Positions 18,121 through 29,239 of a DNA stretch of 64,000 bases are shown in pieces; the first letter of the stretch is position 1; every line of letters starts with the position of its first letter. The stretch is from Eukaryota sp. TZLM1-RC (taxonomy: Eukaryota; Metamonada: BaSk clade). The notes beneath the pieces are model-generated. The model did no database searches and had not been told where the DNA came from. It worked only from the letters and a program-made list of their open reading frames with translations. The DNA is taken from assembly GCA_040285825.1 (NCBI GenBank), contig JAUPSS010000004.1, positions 2,460,550-2,524,549 of the forward strand, given 5' to 3'. The position numbers and the translations under genes were made by a program.

Positions 18121-20595
18121 TCAATTTTATTTTCAACGCTAACAAAACATTAAACAAAAAACTAGAACTCAATAACCTCAGTACACGCATCAACAACATC
18201 AAGTCTTTTAATCGCGCGATTTTCATACTCTATTCCTAATTGTATCAGTGCTTTGGTCAACATTTCTGAAATTGCTTTAAGAATACTAAAAACAATTCTA
18301 TTGTGCCAGAAATTGAAGTTCAATCCTTTTCCTGCTCTTTCTTTTATTAAACTTCTGAAACCTTCAAGAAATTTAATGGCAGATATTCCAATGTTACCAA
18401 AAAGAGAAACAGCAAATGGAACCAACTGATACTTGACAAGCTCAACACGTCCTAGCTGAGATAAGGGTTCATTGTACTTTTTGATTTTGCTCTTTTCAGC
18501 AAAGCAAAGTAGAGTTTCATCTCTTTTAACAAAATCAAAAGCTGAGTCTTTACAAACATCAACAGTGACAACATCAACAAGTTTAATAACACCATCAGAC
18601 GCAGGGGTAATTGAATCAGCACGGCGTTTCCCAAAAGTATTTCCATCTTCATTTTCAGATGACAACCTTCGCACAAGTGGTTCAACAAAAGCTTCAATGT
18701 GATGACTTTTGCACATAGCGTATAGTTTGTCTCTAACAGCATCGTGAACAACTGAGCGATATGTAATATTAAATTTGCAATAAATAAATGATTCAGATTA
18801 ATGAGCTGACCACAAAGACAAATCAAATCATTTGGCGCACTACATGGCCACAGAAAACACCTCATCCTGAAGGCAGTTGTCCATTGATGATCATTTAATA
18901 ATAGACCATATGCATTTGGAATCTGGGAAATAAGACAACTTGAGCTACTATCCTTGAGGTCAATTGAAAATTTTGCAAAAACGGGATTCTTTTCTTTAGC
19001 CAAGCTAAGACGAATAGTGAAATCCAAGTTTTCAAAAACTTTTAATATCTTTTTCTGCAATTTAGCATATGCAAATTTCAAGGAAATCAAACTCCTGGGT
19101 GGAATTTCTTGAATATCAGCAGGAAAGCATTTGGACCATATGTGTGGAGAGATGCATTCAATTTCACTCTGTAAAGACACTTAATAGTCACTAACACAAC
19201 ATTCTATTAAATGTTTGTTTTCAGGAAAACGTTTCAAAAATTCAAAAACGAAATTTTTGCCTCCACCGAGGAATGCGGCTTTACACAAATATTTTGATTT
19301 GTCAAAATCCAGGCCTCCCAATTCTGTGCTACAAAAAATATGACTACGTAAAAAAGAAGAATCAATATCGAGCAAATTAGCCAAAAAAATTTGTTCTTAA
19401 TTCATTACAAATTCTGCAAAATTCAAGAATTATTGATGGTGATGTTGATCGTGAAATATGAGTAATTTTCCCTGAATAACAAATTCCGAGGAAGAAAAAT
19501 TTAAGATGTTTTTCAATATTTAAATCTAAAAGAACCATCAATTCTTCTTCAAAATTATCCAAAAGAGAGGAAAGTTGATTTCGAATTTCATCAAAGTTGC
19601 CTAACTTACAACCTAAAAAACGAAATCCTGATTCAAAATAATTGATAAAAGGAACACTTTGATCATCAATAATGAGAACAGCAGGCTCTCTACCAATCAA
19701 TAAATATTTGGAAATATTTAGAGAAAGACCAATTTCATAATAGCGCTGAAGAACAATTTCAGCAATTGTTCTAAATGAATCAATTGGACCAATTATTGAT
19801 ATGTCATCCATATCAGCAGTGATATGAACATTTGGAAATTCTTGTTTTAATTCACAATTTAAAGGATGGATAACAAGGCAGAAAAAGAAAGGACCTAATG
19901 GATCACCTTGTTTGACACCAGACGATGATAATAGATTGAATTCCTCATAAACAAGAGTCGATTGCGAGCCAAAAAAATTGTAAAAGAACGACTCAGCTTC
20001 TGGAAAATGAGTTTGAAGTAAGGGCAAGATGGAAGACCTCTTCACTGCATTGAAAGCGTTTTTAAAATCTAAATTAAAAACATAATTCGAAGTATTGGAA
20101 TTAAAAAAGACATCAGAAGAAAGTGCTGCAGAAGATGCACCATGAACTGTTTTAATTCCAAATTGGAAAGGACTAAAAAAATCTTTAGCTTTTTTACCAA
20201 TCCTGCCAAACACAGCTGAAGCAAGAATACGAGACAAAGATTCACCAATTGCAATAGGCCTTATTTTTGATTCATTCTTTTTTAAAGCAATTAAGCGTGA
20301 ACTTGTCATTTCAGATGGACGCTTGGTTTTTAATGTTAAAATTTTGTTGAAAAAGATAACCAAATCATCAATACATTCAGGACATTGGTTTATCGTGGAT
20401 TTTAACATGTCAAAAGTGACCATCGATGGACCAGGCGCTTTTCCAGATGGTAAGTGTTTAATCAATTTAATTAGTTCATCATTAGTTATGGGATTTTGCT
20501 CCCAATAACTTACATTATTAGGTTTAGGGCACTTAAAATTTTCAACAGGATGGAGACTCTGTAGTTGAGCAATAGTGTTTTCATTTAGGGGGAAC
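18121..20595 (-). mobile_element. family-B R2-like non-LTR retrotransposon, RT to endonuclease, frameshifted
   Basis: The longest B copy. Frame 19377-20465, open upstream to about 20590 apart from its start, holds the RT: KHLPSGKAPGPSMVTFDML, the LIALKKNESKIRPIAIG stretch, LDFKNAFNAVKR, SSGVKQGDPLGPFFFCL and the active site ADMDDISIIGP (DMDD instead of YMDD). Frames 19181-19384, 18452-19180 and 18162-18716 continue with GGLDF...FLGGGKNFVFEF, the knuckle LCGQLINLNHLF, a diverged endonuclease region (ADSITPASDGVIKLVDVV) and the terminal VIEF. At least three frameshifts make it inactive. The 5' end is truncated at about 20595, inside the region before the first RT motif. This family belongs to the group whose endonuclease lies downstream of the RT, as in R2 and R4. 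Confidence 0.9.
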
Positions 20596-20790
20596 TATTG
20601 AGTAAACTATTTCATGTTTGTGAGCATCAAAAATGAACATTTGAACATGCCCTAAAAGTCCTAAATTCCACATTATCAAAAACAAGTCTGCTCAAAGGGA
20701 GGGTACAACTCTTAATGCAATAGGCGGAATTCAATGTATGAAAATGACTTCAAAATTTGAATTTTCAAAACAGTATCCTTCCAATTGCAA
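20596..20790. other. short intergenic stretch
   Basis: No gene seen. It begins with a GGGGGAACTATT sequence at the 5' truncation point of the B element; the same GGGGGAACTATT is present at the 5' truncation point of the C element near 18100. Confidence 0.4.
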
Positions 20791-21393
20791 ATGTCTGCAC
20801 CTACGATATCTCACTTGCAACAGATCTCTGGGGATCTTATTCATGGTGAAACTCTTAAACTCCTTGTTCTAGCGTTTGGAGCAGAAGGAGCCAAGCAAGA
20901 AGTTCAGAATAACATTCAGTACTGCCAGACAATGAAAGGTGGAAAGCACAGCAGCATTGCACCATCAGCACCACCAGTTCTACCTGACGCAGATCTCACA
21001 CAGCCTCAACATGGGGAGGACTTAACGCAAGTAAGCCATTTATCCCTCTCACAAGCACTGGAGGTGAAGTCACATCTGGATCAATTAACAAGACGACATC
21101 AAGGAACAGAAGGTCTGGCAGTCCATCGTTTTGCCCAAAACTTGTCCAAAAAACTCCACACTTTAGTTGGCAATGATCGATCCAAATGCAAAGTTTATAA
21201 CAACAACAGTTGTAAAAGTCTCGAATTAGTCAAGAGGAATATAGACTTGGTTAGCAATGGAACCACAAGAGGGTATGATGGAATTAAAATGAGAATAGAT
21301 TCAAGTTTTAAGAAGGAGATTGTTAAGTACTGTTTGGAAGGGGGCGTTCGTTTCACGTTCAAGGAGTCTGATCTTTTTGTGTTTTGTGAATAA
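20791..21393 (+). CDS. hypothetical protein, 200 residues
   Basis: I do not recognise this protein. Starting at the ATG at 20791 it has about 200 residues: a helical N-terminal part (residues 1-45, with LQQISGDLIHGETLKLL), a Pro/Ala/Gln linker (about 55-80), a second helical part (ALEVKSHLDQLTRRHQG) and a basic C-terminal half ending with RFTFKESDLFVFCE. It has no signal peptide or membrane segment and no cysteine cluster. Its base composition is more balanced than that of the flanking DNA, which supports coding. It could be a lineage-specific host gene or a transposon accessory gene. Confidence 0.5.
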   Translation: MSAPTISHLQQISGDLIHGETLKLLVLAFGAEGAKQEVQNNIQYCQTMKGGKHSSIAPSAPPVLPDADLTQPQHGEDLTQVSHLSLSQALEVKSHLDQLTRRHQGTEGLAVHRFAQNLSKKLHTLVGNDRSKCKVYNNNSCKSLELVKRNIDLVSNGTTRGYDGIKMRIDSSFKKEIVKYCLEGGVRFTFKESDLFVFCE

Positions 21394-22389
21394 AATGTTT
21401 TTGAAAAATCAATAAATAAATAAATATAAGCTGAATAACTTTTGAAGCAAGCAACATTATTATTTCTCAATGCGTAATTTTGAATTAATTGAACTATTTT
21501 GCCTTAGTTGCACTTGGATCCTTATATAATGCATACAGCTCAATGTTTGTGATCATTGGAGTTTTGCTTTCCTTAACAAATTTTGTCATATTCGAAACGT
21601 TTTTCTACATTAAAGTGAATTTTTTGTTTTTCTTTCTTTCTTCTTTTCTTTCTTTTTTGTGTCATCTACTTCTACAAAAGTGCAAATAATTCAGGCCTTC
21701 ATTAAACTGAACATGTTTCATGCATTTTGGAATCATCGGAAAAAGAGGAAGCTTAGAACTATGAAGTAAATAGAGTTTAGACGGAAAACAATCTAATGTT
21801 TTTCTATTACAAAACTAACAATTTCGGATTAATGACATTGTTTATGAACAACAATAGTTGTTGAAGCATCTTATTGAACTACCTTGTCGGTATAAATTTC
21901 ATTGCAATTTCATGACTTGCTGAGTTAGGAAGTTTAACACTCTAATAAATTTTGTAAATACTTAAAGATCATTTTTAAATGCTTTAACGAGTTGCTTGCT
22001 GTTGGGTTTGAGTAATAAATATAAACGATTTTTTCTTCTTGTTTGGAAATTTGTGTGAGTAACAAGGTGTCAATCAAGTCAGCTTATGAATCCATTATTG
22101 TTTTTAGTGGCAATATTTTCGTATTTATTCATAAAATATATAATAATTACTTTATTTGAATAAGAATTTTATTTGAATTTCAATCCCACAATTCTAATGT
22201 TGATATTTTATCTATTCTTAATTTTGTTGTCCTTCAAATAATGGTAAAAATAATTGTCTCTGACTGTTCACCTAAGCAATGAATTACCTCTGCAACTGAT
22301 GATGATACAACAATCAATGAAAAATTATAAATATTGAATTTAATTTAAAAAACCGAGAATAAAGACAAAACACAAAAAAAACTAGCAAC
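21394..22389. other. AT-rich intergenic region, no gene recognised
   Basis: About 1 kb between two genes pointing toward each other. It holds only short Phe-rich frames in T-rich sequence (for example 21489-21689), which I regard as chance. Confidence 0.5.
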
Positions 22390-24534
22390 CTAACCCAAAG
22401 TTTTACAATAATCATGAATGCTACCCTCAAAGGGAACCACTTTCCCTTCTTTGCAAACCCAAAGATCCGTACAACAATATTCTAAAAAATGCCTGTTATG
22501 ACTAACTGCAATTATTGTTCCATCATATTCAGACAAGCAATGAATGAGTGATGACATTGTTACCATATCCAAATAATTTGTTAATTCATCAAGCAACAAC
22601 AGCCTTGGATTCTTATTGAGTGTTATAGAACTTAAGGTAATTCTAGCTTTTTCACCTCCAGAAAAAGTACCAATGGGCCTGACCGCCATATCTCCAGTAA
22701 TTCCAAAAGAACCTAAATGTTTCCTAATGGTTAGTTCATCAACAGAAGGATGCTGTGCTTGAATATACTCAGTGGGGGTTTGATCAAACTCAAGTTGATC
22801 AGCAAAATGTTGGTGATAAACTGCTGTGTTTTCAGGGGTTGATCTAGAAATGAATTCTCCAGAGCTGGGTTCTAAAATTCCAGAAATAATTTTGGCCATT
22901 GTAGACTTTCCTGAACCATTTTCACCTATAAGAGCAATCTTACTTCCTTTTGGCACCACAAAATCAACACCATCTAGAATCAGAGGGCCGTCATCAGAAT
23001 ACTTAAAGTAAACATCCTTCATTTCAACTAAATGTCCCGAATCAGCAGAAACCGCAGCTTCGGGAAATTCAAAGGTAAAGTCTTGATCAGCTTGCACTGG
23101 ATCAATGAGACTCATTTTCTCTAGCTTCTTTAACCTTGATTGGGCCATTGAAGCTTTCTTCGCGTTACATCTCCATCTATCCACAAACGCTTGCATGTGC
23201 TGCCTGTGACGCTGCTGGGCTTCGAAGAGACGTTGTTGATTGAGAAGTTGTTGATTACGGATTGAAACAAACTCGGAATAATTACCCTTATAAGTACGGA
23301 GTTTCTTCGAGTTTGAATCCAAGTGAATGATGTTTGTGCACACTGCATTGAGAAAAGTCACGTCATGAGAAACCAACAATATGGTAGAATCCTCAAATCT
23401 TGGCTTCCTGGCTTCCTTGAATGTTAACTTATCGCTGACACTCCGCTGCAAACATCGCTCTAACCACACAATAGAGTTCATAGACAGATGAGAGGTAGGT
23501 TCGTCTAACAAAATAATTGGATACTTACTAAATAACGCAGCTGCTAATGAGACTCTCATTCTATAACCTCCAGAAAGGCTGGTGCACATTGTGTATGGGG
23601 AAGGAGTAGAGTTTGTGTCGGAGTTTGTGTCGGGTTTTTCGTTTTCAAAACCTAACCCTTTCAGAATTTCTTTGGCATCATCAACTAGGTGAAGAGCATC
23701 TCGGTCAATTAGGTAGCATTCAATTTTTGAAAATTGATCATCGCTGATTTGATTTGATTGATTGAGCTGTTCTTTATACGACACGTAATCAGCCAAATTT
23801 TGACCTAGCTCAGAATCCAAATGACTCTTCAAGACTGCTATTATCGCAGGTTCAGGCTCAACATCAGCATCTTGACGTACCAAAAAGACTTTCAAAGAGG
23901 GATGTAACTTGAACTTCCCACTAGCAATAGCATTAAACAAAGTAGATTTTCCTGATCCATTTCTACCAACCAAACCGTAGATCGCGTTCTTGGCAACAGA
24001 AAGAGTGGCGTCATGAAGGAGTTCGTTGGCACCAAACGTGAGAGAGAAATCCTCGACACAGAAGGAACCATCAGGACTGGACTTGATACCATTAGGAGGG
24101 TACGATACTGTGAGTGCGGTACCGGAGAAGGAGGAACAGACAGAGTTGAGTGGTTGAGAAGGTTGTCTTGATGCAGTTTTGGCACGTAACCTGGCCTTTT
24201 CTTGCTCGAAAAAGTCGGCCTTGGTGGTTAGCTCAAGAGCTGCAGGCGTATCAGCAAGGAACTCTCCCTCGCTGTCAGAGTCACTGTCAGAGGAAGAATT
24301 TGAGTCAGAATGAGAGTTGGAGTTGAGAGAAAGTGAATTAAGAATGGAAGTGACTGTTGAGAGAGTGGAGTCAGGAGAGCCAAATGCTTCCCATGCCTCG
24401 AGAATAGGGTGAATGGTTTCAGCGAGGGTTTGGGGGTCGTCAAGAAAGTCTTCTGCTATTGAAGACACATAGTCGGCAATGGGGGTGTCAATTGAAGGGT
24501 CAATAGAGAGAAGCTTGTCTTTGAAAGCAGACAT
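22390..24534 (-). CDS. ABCF-family ATPase, ABCF3/GCN20-like
   Basis: A 714-residue cytosolic protein with two ABC domains and no membrane segments. The N-terminal about 150 residues (a helical part followed by a Ser/Asp/Glu-rich stretch) resemble the ABCF3/GCN20 N-domain. NBD1: Walker A GRNGSGKS, signature LSGGYRMR, Walker B LLDEPTSHLSMNSI, H-loop VSHD. An ABCF-type linker (RQHMQAFVDRWR, then KASMAQSRLKKLEK) precedes NBD2: Walker A GENGSGKS, signature FSGGEKAR, Walker B LLDELTNYLDM, then VSHN. Relatives bind ribosomes and, in GCN20, help activate the eIF2-alpha kinase Gcn2. Departures from consensus are S-HLS for N-HLD in NBD1, DELTNYLD for DEPTNHLD, and VSHN for VSHD in NBD2. ATG at 24534, TAG at 22390. 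A family-D retroelement begins about 100 bp upstream, in the opposite direction. Confidence 0.9.
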   Translation of the reverse strand: MSAFKDKLLSIDPSIDTPIADYVSSIAEDFLDDPQTLAETIHPILEAWEAFGSPDSTLSTVTSILNSLSLNSNSHSDSNSSSDSDSDSEGEFLADTPAALELTTKADFFEQEKARLRAKTASRQPSQPLNSVCSSFSGTALTVSYPPNGIKSSPDGSFCVEDFSLTFGANELLHDATLSVAKNAIYGLVGRNGSGKSTLFNAIASGKFKLHPSLKVFLVRQDADVEPEPAIIAVLKSHLDSELGQNLADYVSYKEQLNQSNQISDDQFSKIECYLIDRDALHLVDDAKEILKGLGFENEKPDTNSDTNSTPSPYTMCTSLSGGYRMRVSLAAALFSKYPIILLDEPTSHLSMNSIVWLERCLQRSVSDKLTFKEARKPRFEDSTILLVSHDVTFLNAVCTNIIHLDSNSKKLRTYKGNYSEFVSIRNQQLLNQQRLFEAQQRHRQHMQAFVDRWRCNAKKASMAQSRLKKLEKMSLIDPVQADQDFTFEFPEAAVSADSGHLVEMKDVYFKYSDDGPLILDGVDFVVPKGSKIALIGENGSGKSTMAKIISGILEPSSGEFISRSTPENTAVYHQHFADQLEFDQTPTEYIQAQHPSVDELTIRKHLGSFGITGDMAVRPIGTFSGGEKARITLSSITLNKNPRLLLLDELTNYLDMVTMSSLIHCLSEYDGTIIAVSHNRHFLEYCCTDLWVCKEGKVVPFEGSIHDYCKTLG

Positions 24535-24631
24535 TGGCTAATGTCAAGGTCTGAAAAATGAGATAAAATTTGTGTATTTTTGTCTTTTTCCCATCATGCG
24601 TGCTATTTCTCGCAAATTTTTTGTTAGATGC

Positions 24632-25200
24632 CCAAAACAGTTCCTCTTCGTGTTTAATTACTCAGATTTCTCAAATTTATGGTCTTCTTTTAAATGATAC
24701 AGAATTTTCTTGTACAATGCGCCTTCGTTGTTTTATTTGGCCTGATAACGTGCCCCATAATTTGATTTGTAAATGTGGATCAAAAATTTCTCCAAATCAT
24801 TTATTCAATTGTAAACATTTTATTACTTTCCGATCAAAAGTTCATGATGCAGTAAGAGATCAACCCTTCTGTATGTCAAAATCACATAGAATTGTTATCT
24901 ATTTAGAACCATTACTTTCCCGTTTGGTTGATGAAGATACTTTGAATTCGTTTGGTCGAAGTAGAGGTGATTTAATGCCTGAAGGTCTTGAAGGTACTAC
25001 CATTATAACAGATGTGAGATCCACTGATGTGTGTAATAATTCTTTTATTCCAATGGCTCAATCAAAATATAGGGACCCCTTATCTGTTTCCGAAAAAGCC
25101 AAAATTGACAAATACAAAGCAAAATTGTTATCCTTGAATGCAGAATCGCATACTCATTATGTCCTCTGTCCATTTGCAGTTTCCCTTTATGGCACGCTTG
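24632..25200 (+). mobile_element. family-D R2-like non-LTR element, 5'-truncated, first segment (split by a gypsy insertion)
   Basis: An open frame from about 24632 encodes SSSSCLITQISQIYGLLLND, RCFIWPDNVPHNLICKCG, the knuckle CKCGSKISPNHLFNC, FRSKVHDAVRDQP, RGDLMPEGLEGTTIITDVRS and KYKAKLLSLNAE, up to SLYGTL. It stops at 25200, where the gypsy LTR begins. The reading frame resumes after the second LTR at 32540 with GP..LSFLDDFV, so the two segments were one element. The 5' end is truncated close to the ABCF gene. Confidence 0.9.
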
Positions 25201-25370
25201 TGTTAGCCAGGCTAAACTCCTCCTGCCAATTTCGGAAAGTATGACGTGATGTATCACGTCATCATTAGTTTAAATTTGTTGTTGTTTAGTTTGTTGTTGA
25301 TTTTCTACCTCTGTTCCATAAACATCCGTTTTTATTTAGTTTCATGGAAAACCGTGCATTGAAGCCAACA
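25201..25370 (+). repeat. 5' LTR of gypsy-1
   Basis: 170 bp, TGTTAGCC...GAAGCCAACA. It contains a 20-nt palindrome at 25242-25261 (TGACGTGAT, GT, ATCACGTCA) holding two CRE/bZIP-like TGACGT half sites. The gag start codon (25344) lies inside this LTR. Confidence 0.95.
25242..25261 (+). promoter_or_regulatory. palindromic TGACGT element in the LTR
   Basis: TGACGTGAT and its reverse complement are separated by GT. It is preserved unchanged in the 3' LTR (32411-32430). TGACGT is the classic half site of bZIP/ATF factors, so an enhancer or promoter role is plausible; a structural role in the RNA (hairpin) is also possible. This is inferred from sequence only. Confidence 0.4.
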
Positions 25371-27926
25371 GTAATTACTGTGGACCCCAGAGAATCCACC
25401 TCTGCTGCCAGGTACCCTCAAGTCGCTCCTTATTTACAACACACTGGTCGAGAAGCCATCTCCCAGTATGTGGAAGCGCTTAAAGTGTACGTATCTCGTA
25501 TGTCCTCTAATCATGTCTCGTCAGACATGACAAGAAGATATCTGTCTTCCACTCCCTCTCAGTCTCCCTCCGGCTCGAAGACATCCGAGTCCTCCTCCTG
25601 TGATTCTGACCGAGAAGCTATCAAGGCTCTCGCTCAAGAAGTCGCCGCTCTGAAATCCCAACTTTCTCTTACCGAGAATTCCGAACTGAGTATTGAAGAC
25701 CCCTCCAAATCCACCCCTGTCTCCACTGGAACGAGAAAATCTAGTTCGTCCTTAAACCCTCGAAACTTCAAACTTCTCTCCGAGATGGATTTTGAAGAAA
25801 GCCAAGACCCGCCTTCTGACTCCTCCGACACTACCAATGTTGCTACTTTCGAAAAGCGCCGCCTCGTTTCCGAAAATCAACTTCATCAAGCTATGCTGCC
25901 GTACGTATTATGTACTATTGCCCCCGCGGTATTAGAAACCTTTGAGATCTTCGAAGGAATCGACCCTAACGACCCCGAAGCCGTCCTTTCCCACCTGTTA
26001 TCCTTTTGCCGTTTTGAAGACTCTGCTGAAGCTTATGACAAGCTCCAATCTCTGAAACTCAACCTGTCTGCCCCAACCGCTGAAGAAGCTATCACATCCT
26101 ATATCTCTGTCTTCCTCAAAAAACTCCGACTCTGTCCCTCCGAATTACCTGAAGCTGCCCGTATGAAGTTCTTTGTGAATGGAATACGTCCTGAGAGACT
26201 CCGCTTCATTATCCGAACCGACGTAGAAACTGGCTCTATCGATAGCTTCTCCTCTTTAGTCTCTCGCCTACGCCAGCTTCTCCCTTCCTATCACCTTCCG
26301 TACTCTGCTTACTATACTCTATATGGTCCAAACCCTCCTCCTCCAAGATCTCAACCCCCTCGCCACAACTCTCGAACCCCCCAGACTCACCGCTCTGCTA
26401 ACAAGTCCTATTCTGTCCGCTCAACCCCTAAGTCCTCGCCTTCCCGTCAAAGCCCTCATTCCGAACAAAAATATTTCTCTCCTCAGAAGTCTCCTTCTCC
26501 CATAACATGCCTTTATTGCAAGGAGCCCGGTCATATGGTAAAAGACTGCCCAAAGCCTGGATGCAAAGCCAGCAAACCTCGAAGATATGGAAACAATCCT
26601 ACCCTCCAAAGAAAACACAACCTTCGCCGCCAAGTCAACCATGTAACTAACGCCAACCTTGAAGAGCCCCAAGTTAATTCTATCGTTGATTCAATTCAGT
26701 CTGCCTTAAAGGAAGATACTTCCGTCGAGAGCATCTTCCCTCATGGAGTAATGTCTTCATCCTCTTCTAGCTCTGATAACGATTCTTATAGTTTGACCCT
26801 CAACCCTTTTTCCTCAATATACCTTTATAACTACCCGACATCTCCATCAACATCCAGAAGCTCTACACCCTCTTTAACATTCTCTGACGCTCAAGAGTCT
26901 CAAGAACTCTTCGATAACTTAGATTCAATAGCCCCTCCCATTCCAGAATCCAACCACGCTCTTACCTCTCATCCCCCTTCATCCTTTTCTGAATCATCCT
27001 CTAATCCTGTGTCCAGTTCTAACGAGTTAGTCTCGAAAGTTGCTTCAAGCTCAACTCATGTGGTACCGCCAGGAAAGGCTCCCTCCCGTAACATAGACTC
27101 TTTGTCGTTGGAAGCTAGTCCCGACCTCGACACTGAGTCTGGGCTGGTTGACGCCGACTGTGCTTACGCCGACGGTGGAGTAACGCATGATGCCTCTGAA
27201 TTAACCAAGAAACGCTCTAAGAACAAGACCCAAGAATCTAAGGAATGGTTCGAGAAGGACGACTCCTCCGCTGAGCCCATGATCTCACTATTTAAGAAAG
27301 AACTTAACAAGCCCGTAGACAAGAAGCTGCTCCATTTGAAGATCCTAGTCGATGAACAGACCTTCCTATACGGAATGGTAGACACTGGAACCACCATCTC
27401 TTGCATCTCTGAAGACCTAACCAAGAAAGCCAAGCTCATACCCACGAACAACTCCCTCGAAGTAGGACTAGCTGATCGGACTAAAGTTGTCTGCCCCCTC
27501 GTCTCTGGAAAGCTCGCCTTCTCTCTCGGAGGCGCCGCTTAGCTCACCTTTATCGACGTAACCCTTGCTGTACTCCCTTGCCAGAATTCATGTATCATTG
27601 GTTGCGACCTCCTCAAAAGGCTAGGCATCCTAACCAATGATTACCTCTTCCTTAACCTATCTGACAAGAATTATCAGTTAATGGAAGATGAATCAATCCC
27701 TGATCAGTTCATCCCCCCGTCAGATCGAGTCTCCGCCCTCTCCGCTCTCCCTGATCTGGACAAAACCTCATTTCTGCTGAACGACCCTGCTTTGGAAACT
27801 TCGATTAAAGACTTATTGTTCAAATACCCAGAAGTATTTTCAAAGCTTCCAGCCCCTGAAGGTATAGACTGTCCGCCGATGCGCATTCCTTTCCACGACG
27901 AGACCAAGATTGTCTCTAAAAAGTTC
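25344..27926 (+). pseudogene. gag-pro: gypsy-1 gag and aspartic protease region
   Basis: The ATG at 25344 lies in the 5' LTR. Residues 1-730 are open to a TAG at 27541-27543. They include a Ser-rich N-terminus, a helical capsid-like part (about 170-320, with LRFIIRTDVETGSIDSF), a CCHC knuckle CLYCKEPGHMVKDC (about residue 391) and, close to the stop, a retropepsin active site GMVDTGTTISCISEDL. The same frame continues past the TAG with IIGCDLLKRLGI (the protease C-terminal motif) and a linker until a TGA at 27925-27927. Both stops interrupt conserved parts, so they look like mutations, although readthrough of the first cannot be excluded. In the 3' LTR the corresponding ATG is ATA. Confidence 0.85.
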
Positions 27927-27927
27927 T

Positions 27928-29239
27928 GATACCTGCCCCCGGATAAGCTAAAGGTTGCTAACGAAGAAATCGACGTGCTCGTAAACAATGGTTTTGCTGT
28001 GCCCTATGATGGACCCTGGAGCTCACCCATATGTCTTGTCCAACGCCCCGGGAAACCTCCTCGCCTAACTGGAGATTACTCCGGCGCTGGAGGCATCAAC
28101 GATCTAACTGTCCCTGTTCCAGCTGATCTGCCCAAGATTTCTGATGTCTGTGAGTTCCTCTCTGGTAATAAATACATTGCTACCCTGGATTTGCCAAAAG
28201 CCTTCTGCCAGTTAAATCTGCATCCCGACGATCAAGAGAAATCGGCCATAGCCATCCCTGGAAGGAAGATTAAATACACTCGTGCTGCTTTTGGTCTAAA
28301 GAATGTTCCTGCTGTGTTTCAAAACCTCATGAAAGGTATATTTGACTCTGAAGGAATATTCATCTATATGGATGATATCATCGTAGCCGCCTCGACGAAA
28401 GAAGTTTTTCTACAAAGAATAGACTACATCCTGTCTCGTGCTCACCGTTATCGTGTGAGAATCGGTCTCCACAAGTGCTCCTTCCAGACCGACCGACATC
28501 CAATCAAGATACTTGGAACCATCTTTGAAGATGGAAAGCGCCGCATCGATCCCTCCAAGATCGAAACCGTACGTAACCTAGCCCCTCCGACTTCCGTCCC
28601 CGAACTCCGATCCTTCACTGGCTCGATCAATTTTCTCCGTGACTGGCTCCCCTCTGTATCCAAAGAACTTGCTCCCTTAACTGCACTATTGAAGAACAAA
28701 CCCAAACGCATCAAGTTAGGACCCCAAGAACTCCAATGCTTTAACAACATCAAGGAAATGGTGATTAGCAGCCTTCCCCTCGCCCTGCCTGACCCTGATG
28801 ACACAATTCTTGTGTCCACCGACGCATCTGACAAAGCTATCGCTGGTATTGTCTGGAAAGAGTTATAACCTTCCCCCCAGGAACCTGCCTTTCAAAACGC
28901 AAGGTAATGCCCGTGTCATTCTACTCACGTATTCTGACCTCTTCACAACAGCGCTGGTCCACCCTTCAGAAAGAGCTTTTCGCTATTGTCATGACGTTGA
29001 ACCAGCCCAATCTCTCATCATATCTTCTCACCAAGCATCTAACCATTTTCTGTGATCACAAAAACCTTGCTTATTTGTTCTCTTGCCCCGACAACAATCG
29101 AGTTGTTCTCCGATGGATCCCCGTCCTTCAGTCCTTCTCCTTCGACTGTGTTCACATTGAAGGAACTAAGAACTACTGGGCTGACTACTTATCTAGGGCT
29201 AACTATGTCGAAACCGCTTCAAAGAAGAAGGAAAAATAA
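27928..29239 (+). pseudogene. pol: gypsy-1 reverse transcriptase and RNase H
   Basis: The frame continues from protease through GFAVPYDGPWSSPICLVQR, PRLTGDYSGAGGIND, ATLDLPKAFCQL, RAAFGLKNVPAVFQNLM and the active site IYMDDIIVAAST, then the RT thumb/connection (VPELRSFTGSINFLRDWL). RNase H starts with ILVSTDASDKAIAGIVW. A TAA at 28867 and a frameshift follow; the frame opening at 28907 then gives FYSRILTSSQQRWSTLQKEL, IFCDHKNLAYLF and IEGTKNYWADYLSR, ending with TAA at 29237. All catalytic motifs are readable, so the protein fold was intact until recently. Confidence 0.9.

Noticed and set aside
27541-27543. TAG as a gag-pol readthrough codon
   Set aside because: It falls inside the protease domain, not between gag and pro, and further stops follow in conserved parts, so a mutation is more likely.
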